From Bacteroidota bacterium (GTDB taxonomy: Bacteria > Bacteroidota > Bacteroidia > B-17B0 > Aurantibacillaceae): a stretch of 64,000 nucleotides of DNA. The notes under the pieces were generated by a model. The model did no database searches, was not told the origin of the DNA, and worked only from the letters and a program-made list of their open reading frames with translations. The translations under genes were made by a program, and so were the position numbers. The stretch covers positions 62,001-126,000 of the forward strand of contig JACCXH010000001.1 in assembly GCA_013697245.1 (NCBI GenBank). The letters are read 5' to 3'. Positions within the stretch are counted from its first letter, which is position 1; every line of letters begins with the position of its first letter. This document shows, piece after piece, positions 59,501 to 64,000 of this stretch.

Positions 59501-60674
59501 TGGTACAAGTTATACATGGTCGCCAAGTTCGCAGGTAAGTAATACAAGTATTGCAAATCCTGTTGTATCGCCAACCACAAGTACAATTTATACTGTTACC
59601 ATCTATAATAATACCGGCGGTAATAATTGTATTGCTACTTTAACAACAAATGTCACCGTAAATCCAAAGCCAACTGCCAATTTTAATTTTACTATTAATC
59701 CATGCGGCGGCGGTGTTTTTTTTAATGATCTTTCTAGTGCAAACATCACAGCATGGCAATGGTCTTTATCTTCTACCGCAACAAGTACAATACAAAACCC
59801 GTATTATTTTTACACCAACGGAGGCACACATACCATTTCTTTAATTGCCACCAATAGTGATGGTTGTAAAGATACGTTGGACCAGGTAATTACTGTTCCT
59901 GCTCCACCTCCTGTTGCCATCAATGCGCCAAAAATAATTTGTAAAGGATATAGCGCTCAATTAAGTGCAAGTGGCGGAGTTTCTTATGCCTGGACGCCAA
60001 CACTTACTTTGGATCTGCCAAACATAGCCAACCCTAGTGCCACGCCAACTATTAGTACTCAATACTCGGTGGTTATCACATCTACATTATTGGTAGGTGG
60101 TATTCCCTGCCAATTTTTATTAACCACCAGCGTAAATGTTACACAACTTTCTTCTATACCTATTAGCGCCAACGCTAACCCAATAGTTGTTACAACCGGC
60201 AGCGCTACAACATTAACCTACATTGGCGATCCGGGGGCTACAGTTATGTGGTTGCCGCCAAACAGTACAATTCCTGCATTTGGTTATACTGTAACTGCTT
60301 ATCCCGACAGGCCTACAACTTATACGGCTGTAGCAACACTTGGCGCCTGTAAAGATCAAGCTGTAGTTACTGTAGAAGCATTTTCGCCGGGCTGCATAGA
60401 TAATGATGTTTTTGTACCAAATACATTTACACCAAACGGCGATGGAAAAAATGATATTTTATTTGTGAGAGGTATAAAAGTAGATGAGGTTTATTTTGCT
60501 GTTTACAATCGTTGGGGCGAAAAGGTTTTTGAAACCACCGATAAAACTAAAGGTTGGGATGGCATATATAAAAGCCGCGCGGCAGATGTGGGCGTTTTTG
60601 GCTGGTATTTAAAAGTAAAATGTATTAACGGCGAAGAAAATTTTAAAAAAGGCAATGTAACCCTTATACGTTAA
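56562..60674 (+). CDS. giant secreted protein with SBBP-type repeats, PKD domains and gliding-motility/T9SS type B C-terminal domain
   Basis: FTENLGQWDDKILFRAQL N-terminus, repeated YSTYLGG, PKD repeats (YLWNFGG, YSWNFGDATST), C-terminal FVPNTFTPNGDGKNDILFVRGI...YNRWGEKVFET...GWDG. ORF track starts at 56547; ATG 56562 preferred. Confidence 0.92.
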   Translation: MLKKGLILLFFMGCFVEIFPQVDSIRHAAITIPRVSPALKFTENLGQWDDKILFRAQLDGGGLFIEKNCLTFNFYDKKKYRALHHGRVPQDQIKDFFIKAHTYKVNFLGCNASLLVEKKQQGPDHENFFIGNDKAKWKGNVRNYHQFYLRNLYNNVDYEAYTSATGIKYNFYVKPNADANAIQLKYEGVENIKLKNGTLILKLEVNEIVEQKPFAYQQINGTTKTVKCRYVFKNNVLGFEFPNGYDKNYTLVIDPVIIFAAQSGSTSDNFGMTATYDKQGNLYSGGTCFFQGYPTTTGAYNINFSAQPTQTAAISGLTDVVITKYNSIGTSLIYSTYLGGTGTEIVTSLITDSLNNLYLYGATSSVNFPVPNGFDQSFNGGTNISFVFNGTNFSGGTDIYVSKFNAAGTSLLASTYMGGSGNDGINYNNYAPPVHTVFPCLQPAGYNLFNEYPADSLQYNYGDQYRGEIQLDKNLDVYVVSSTKSTNFPILGGFQAALNGVQDAVVFKLANNLSGIIYSTYLGGNKNDAGYSLIVDDTLQVYVTGGTYSTNFPVKPGCYQTTPGGGKADGYLAKINAAGNQLLKATYIGTSSYDQSYFVQSDRIGRIYIFGQSLGNMPVSPGIYSNPNSHQFLMRFNNQLTTLDKSTVFGSGSPTLDISPSAFSVDKCSGSISLTGWGGNFINCSYINNMPVTTGAFQTTPPDGHDFYFMVLQPNFLSLKYGSYFGGNLSEEHVDGGTSRISESGVLYQSICAGCGGNDDFPVTPGAWPGTPGNPNHNSNCNNGVVKFDYQPKVTAAIVTNTIAGCGSANITFTNLSSPGLIYLWNFGGGPNDTASALLNAVQTYTTLGTHTITLLVIENKYCHTRDSTQIIITIYPKPIAAFTSTILQCQSTFSTTNNSTGLGNLYSWNFGDATSTTTLSNPVHTYSASGNYTVTLITTNSFGCKDSIKKPVTVFIFNPGVASGSIICSGETATISASGGTSYTWSPSSQVSNTSIANPVVSPTTSTIYTVTIYNNTGGNNCIATLTTNVTVNPKPTANFNFTINPCGGGVFFNDLSSANITAWQWSLSSTATSTIQNPYYFYTNGGTHTISLIATNSDGCKDTLDQVITVPAPPPVAINAPKIICKGYSAQLSASGGVSYAWTPTLTLDLPNIANPSATPTISTQYSVVITSTLLVGGIPCQFLLTTSVNVTQLSSIPISANANPIVVTTGSATTLTYIGDPGATVMWLPPNSTIPAFGYTVTAYPDRPTTYTAVATLGACKDQAVVTVEAFSPGCIDNDVFVPNTFTPNGDGKNDILFVRGIKVDEVYFAVYNRWGEKVFETTDKTKGWDGIYKSRAADVGVFGWYLKVKCINGEENFKKGNVTLIR

Positions 60675-60720
60675 GCCAATTAAATTTCTATTTTATTATT
60701 CCTTTTATTTAAAAAATTAT

Positions 60721-60728
60721 TACATTTG
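60721..60728 (+). promoter_or_regulatory. TACATTTG -7 box of tRNA-His
   Basis: TAnnTTTG match 12 nt upstream of the tRNA. Confidence 0.45.
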
Positions 60729-60739
60729 CCGTCTCAAAT

Positions 60740-60814
60740 GGTAGATGTAGCTCAGTTGGTTAGAGCATCGGTTTGTGGTACCGAGGGTCGTGGGTTCGAG
60801 CCCCATCATTTACC
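60740..60814 (+). tRNA. tRNA-His (anticodon GTG)
   Basis: G-1, acceptor GTAGATG/CATTTAC, anticodon arm TCGGT-TTGTGGT-ACCGA, T-loop TTCGAGC, discriminator C. Confidence 0.94.
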
Positions 60815-60825
60815 CAACAAATTTT

Positions 60826-60852
60826 AAACCTTGCGTCAGCAAGGTTTTTTTT
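60826..60852 (+). terminator. intrinsic terminator after tRNA-His
   Basis: aaaccttg-cgtcag-caaggttttttttt. Confidence 0.85.
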
Positions 60853-61032
60853 ATTTAGCTGCAAAAAATACAAACATCTAACGCTACGTAAAACAATTAC
60901 TTTGTGGCATTTGTGTTTTTATTGCGGTCTTTGCGGTTAAATTTATAAAAAGTTCGCTGGCACCAAATTTGCAGTATATTAACGGTTATATAAGCAAAAA
61001 TTTATCTATCTTTTTCTCTCTCAATATCCTTC

Positions 61033-63411
61033 TTGAAATATAAAATATATATTAAACGTTTTTTTATCGGATTACTAACCTGTATTCTTTTAATAGCTAC
61101 GAGTGTATTTATATTAGTTACCTTTTATAAAAAAGAGCTTACAACTGCATTAATAGATAATTTAAAGGAAGATCACGGACTAATCTTAAAAGTAGAGGAT
61201 GTTAGCGTTTCATTTTTTAGTAATTGGCCAAACGCATCTATCCAATTACGAAAAACAGTACTTGCAGGAGAGCTCTATTTAAGCAAACCAATTTTAACCG
61301 CTGGCTCTATCTCATTTTCTCTCGATTTGATGCGTTTATTAAAAAAACAATTTATAATTGAATCAATAAGCATTAAAGATGCCAAAATAGATCTTGAAAA
61401 ATTTGAGGACGATACTAAAAACTTTGAATTAAAAAAGAAGATTACAAATGGATCCGCCCAACCTATAAAATTTGAGATCAAGAAAATAAGCATTAAAAAC
61501 ACCCAGTTTAATTTTTCAGATAAAGGACGAGGATCAAATATTGATGTTTTGTTTATGGAAAATACAATTAAACTTATTCACGCCCAGGATGGCTTTGAAG
61601 CAGAGTTTTTTGGAGATGTAAATATTGGCGGTTTATTATTTAAAAAACAGAAAGGTGCTTTTTTACAGCACACAAGAGCCACTTTAAATTTACATGCCAG
61701 CGTATTTACTAAAAGTAAAACTATATTTATTCACCCTCCTTCTTCAGTTATAATTGGCAATCATCCTTATATTTTAAATTCATTTATAGAATTGAACGAT
61801 AAAAGGCAATTAATGCTTTCTATTAAAAGTGATAATATTGATTATGAACAAGGGAAAAGTATATTAAATACTAATCTTCAAAAGATGCTTTCTAATTTTA
61901 AGGTCACTAAATCCATTGATGCAAAAATTATAATAATTACTAAACTGGGTGTAAAACAAGATCCTATTATCATCGCGAATATTAACGGTAAAAATAATAA
62001 CATAACCATTGGTCATAGTAAAATTCCTTATTCTAATGTTTCTTTCAAAGGGCTTATTGTAAGTCTTGACTCAAGCAGAACACAAGGAAATACAGAGAAA
62101 GCAAAAATTATTTTTACAGATGTAAAGGGAAATCTTTATGATTTTCCATTTACAGCATCTATTACTGTTTCTAATTTTGATCATCCTTACATTAACATTA
62201 ACTCCAAATTATTTATTACAGCTTCTAAAATTAATTTTAAGCCTGGCGAAGACCTTATTTTAAAGGGAAACTGCGTTGCCAGTGTTAAATACGAAGGGCC
62301 AACAAATAAATTAAATAAAAAAGAATTTTTGGATGCGCCCATGATATTAAACGCAGGTTTATTCTTTAATGCTTTAAGTTACCAGGAAAAAGGTAAACCT
62401 TATGTATACACTGTAAATGGCAATGCCAACATTTTTAATAAGGACCTACAATGCGAGAACTTATATTTAACTACCGACGCCGGTAATGTTATTTTACAAG
62501 GTAACATTAAAGATTTTACAAATTATGCCCTTGGCTTTAGTAATGGGTTTAAAACAACACTCACTGCAAGGTCAGAAAGCTTTAATTTAAATCCCTATCT
62601 AACCACCAAAAAGTCAGAAAAAAGTAAGGAAGCAACAACAAAGGCTGTAAAAAAAACCATAAAAGAAGAGCAGAGCAATTTTGATTTTAATGTTTCTTTA
62701 TTTGCAAAAAAACTGTTTATTCGTAATGTAAAGGCTACAAACGCAAGCATTAATCTTTCATATAAAAACCAATTATTGGATGTTAAGTCTTTAAACATGA
62801 ATGCGTGCGACGGCAAATTAGCTGCGAAAGGCACAGTATATGACCTTAATAAAATTACCGCTGAAGTAAAAATTGAAGGAATGGACGTGAATAAATTATT
62901 TAAAGAATTCGAAAATTTTGGCCAAAAAGCAATAACCAGTGAGCAATTACAAGGCAATATTTTTATTGACGCAAATTTTAATACCGAACTGGACAATAAT
63001 ATGGAAGTAATAGGCAGCTCAATGGATGGGAAGATAAAAGTAAAATTAACGGATGGGCACTTGCTAAATTTCGAACCAATACAAAATATATCAGATTACG
63101 TTTTCCGTAACAGGGATTTTAAAGACGTGTCGTTTAGTGAAATTAATGAAACATGCACCATTAAAGGTTTTGAAATGCTGATACATGAAATGGAGATAGG
63201 CTCGAACGTTTTAAATTTATTTGTGAGCGGCAATTATAATTTTAAAGACAACTCAAATATTAATATCCTGGTACCGTGGAGTAATTTAAAAAAGCGCGGT
63301 AAAAATTTTATTCCAAAAAATAGCGGGCAAACAGCCGAAAACTCTAAAGGATTAAAACTTAATTATTCCGGTCCGCCAAAAAAATTAAAATTAAGTTTGG
63401 GGTATAAATAA
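61033..63411 (+). CDS. AsmA-family protein (TTG start)
   Basis: N-terminal TM then LKVEDVSVSFFSNWPNASIQLRKTVLAG; C-terminal KVKLTDGHLLNFEPIQNISDYVFRNRDFKDVSFSEI. Confidence 0.88.
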   Translation: MKYKIYIKRFFIGLLTCILLIATSVFILVTFYKKELTTALIDNLKEDHGLILKVEDVSVSFFSNWPNASIQLRKTVLAGELYLSKPILTAGSISFSLDLMRLLKKQFIIESISIKDAKIDLEKFEDDTKNFELKKKITNGSAQPIKFEIKKISIKNTQFNFSDKGRGSNIDVLFMENTIKLIHAQDGFEAEFFGDVNIGGLLFKKQKGAFLQHTRATLNLHASVFTKSKTIFIHPPSSVIIGNHPYILNSFIELNDKRQLMLSIKSDNIDYEQGKSILNTNLQKMLSNFKVTKSIDAKIIIITKLGVKQDPIIIANINGKNNNITIGHSKIPYSNVSFKGLIVSLDSSRTQGNTEKAKIIFTDVKGNLYDFPFTASITVSNFDHPYININSKLFITASKINFKPGEDLILKGNCVASVKYEGPTNKLNKKEFLDAPMILNAGLFFNALSYQEKGKPYVYTVNGNANIFNKDLQCENLYLTTDAGNVILQGNIKDFTNYALGFSNGFKTTLTARSESFNLNPYLTTKKSEKSKEATTKAVKKTIKEEQSNFDFNVSLFAKKLFIRNVKATNASINLSYKNQLLDVKSLNMNACDGKLAAKGTVYDLNKITAEVKIEGMDVNKLFKEFENFGQKAITSEQLQGNIFIDANFNTELDNNMEVIGSSMDGKIKVKLTDGHLLNFEPIQNISDYVFRNRDFKDVSFSEINETCTIKGFEMLIHEMEIGSNVLNLFVSGNYNFKDNSNINILVPWSNLKKRGKNFIPKNSGQTAENSKGLKLNYSGPPKKLKLSLGYK

Positions 63412-63999
63412 TTATTTGAAGAAATTATTCAGCGGCTCGGCAACGGTTGAGTTAGGCTGATTGATCTTTAATAATTCACAAATGGTTGGCGCAATTTGCG
63501 TAATTGAAATGTAATTATAAGAAACACCTTTTTTTATACCGTTACCATAAAATAAAATTGGGATATGTGTATCGTAATTATAACCGGCACCATGCGTAGT
63601 GCCTTTTTCAGCATTGTTCATCCATGCTGGGGCAAACGAAAAACAAATATTGCCGCTTAGTTTATGATTATAACCGTTTTGTAAAAGTGACCGAAGATCA
63701 TTTTTCTCGAAAGATTCATTTTTCATAACTTTTGATGGATAAGCTTCAGCAATTCCATTTATGGTAATTAAAAATTCAGCCAGATTATCTTCTACTTCGT
63801 CTTTATTTAATTTTAAAGCCGCTAGTTTTTTTTCATTAATATAAACCTGTTCATTAATAACATGCGCTAAAAGCAAACTGTCGCCATAAGTAGTTTGAAG
63901 ATATGTTTTTAATTTTTTAATTACCTTCTCTTCTTTTAAATAACCTGCAGGAATCTTATTGTCAAGTAAGTGGTTTGGCACATCAGCTCCACCATGATC
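63412..63999 (-). CDS. alkaline phosphatase / sulfatase-superfamily protein, C-terminal part (continues past window end)
   Basis: Frame open to the window edge reading DHGGADVPNHLLDNK; THGAGYNYDTHIPILFYGNGIKKGV...ISITQIAPTICELLKI. Confidence 0.85.
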   Translation of the reverse strand, partial: DHGGADVPNHLLDNKIPAGYLKEEKVIKKLKTYLQTTYGDSLLLAHVINEQVYINEKKLAALKLNKDEVEDNLAEFLITINGIAEAYPSKVMKNESFEKNDLRSLLQNGYNHKLSGNICFSFAPAWMNNAEKGTTHGAGYNYDTHIPILFYGNGIKKGVSYNYISITQIAPTICELLKINQPNSTVAEPLNNFFK

Positions 64000-64000
64000 G

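Overview
A 64-kb window from a Bacteroidota chromosome, assigned from T9SS C-terminal domains, TAnnTTTG promoter boxes and a SUF operon of typical type. It is mostly housekeeping: ileS, lspA, hemH, ruvC, parC/parE, ychF, a split transketolase, pyk, pgeF, dut, sufA-B-C-D-S-E plus a sufT-like gene, der, tRNA-Gln and tRNA-His. It also carries two giant secreted T9SS proteins, several lipoproteins, cell-surface genes and a few envelope/glycan genes. I saw no CRISPR array, transposase, integrase or phage module. The most unusual signals are: (1) three separate four-helix-bundle (23S-IVS/S23/bAvd-like) ORFs, each filling an operon spacer and each bounded by its own imperfect inverted repeat. They look like IVS-type elements outside rRNA, and two lie inside the suf operon. 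(2) A 57-bp second copy of the 3' end of ruvC on the far side of the giant T9SS gene next to ruvC. Most differences are synonymous, which suggests a recombination scar or cargo insertion. (3) A family of intergenic palindromes of the 'GCCACAGATTTCACAGATT' type. (4) A DksA/TraR-like protein with a histone-H1-like basic tail, a poly-acidic block and a GRGRR motif. (5) Several predicted promoters so close to start codons that the mRNAs would be leaderless or nearly so. All identifications come from reading the sequence and family knowledge; no database search was run.
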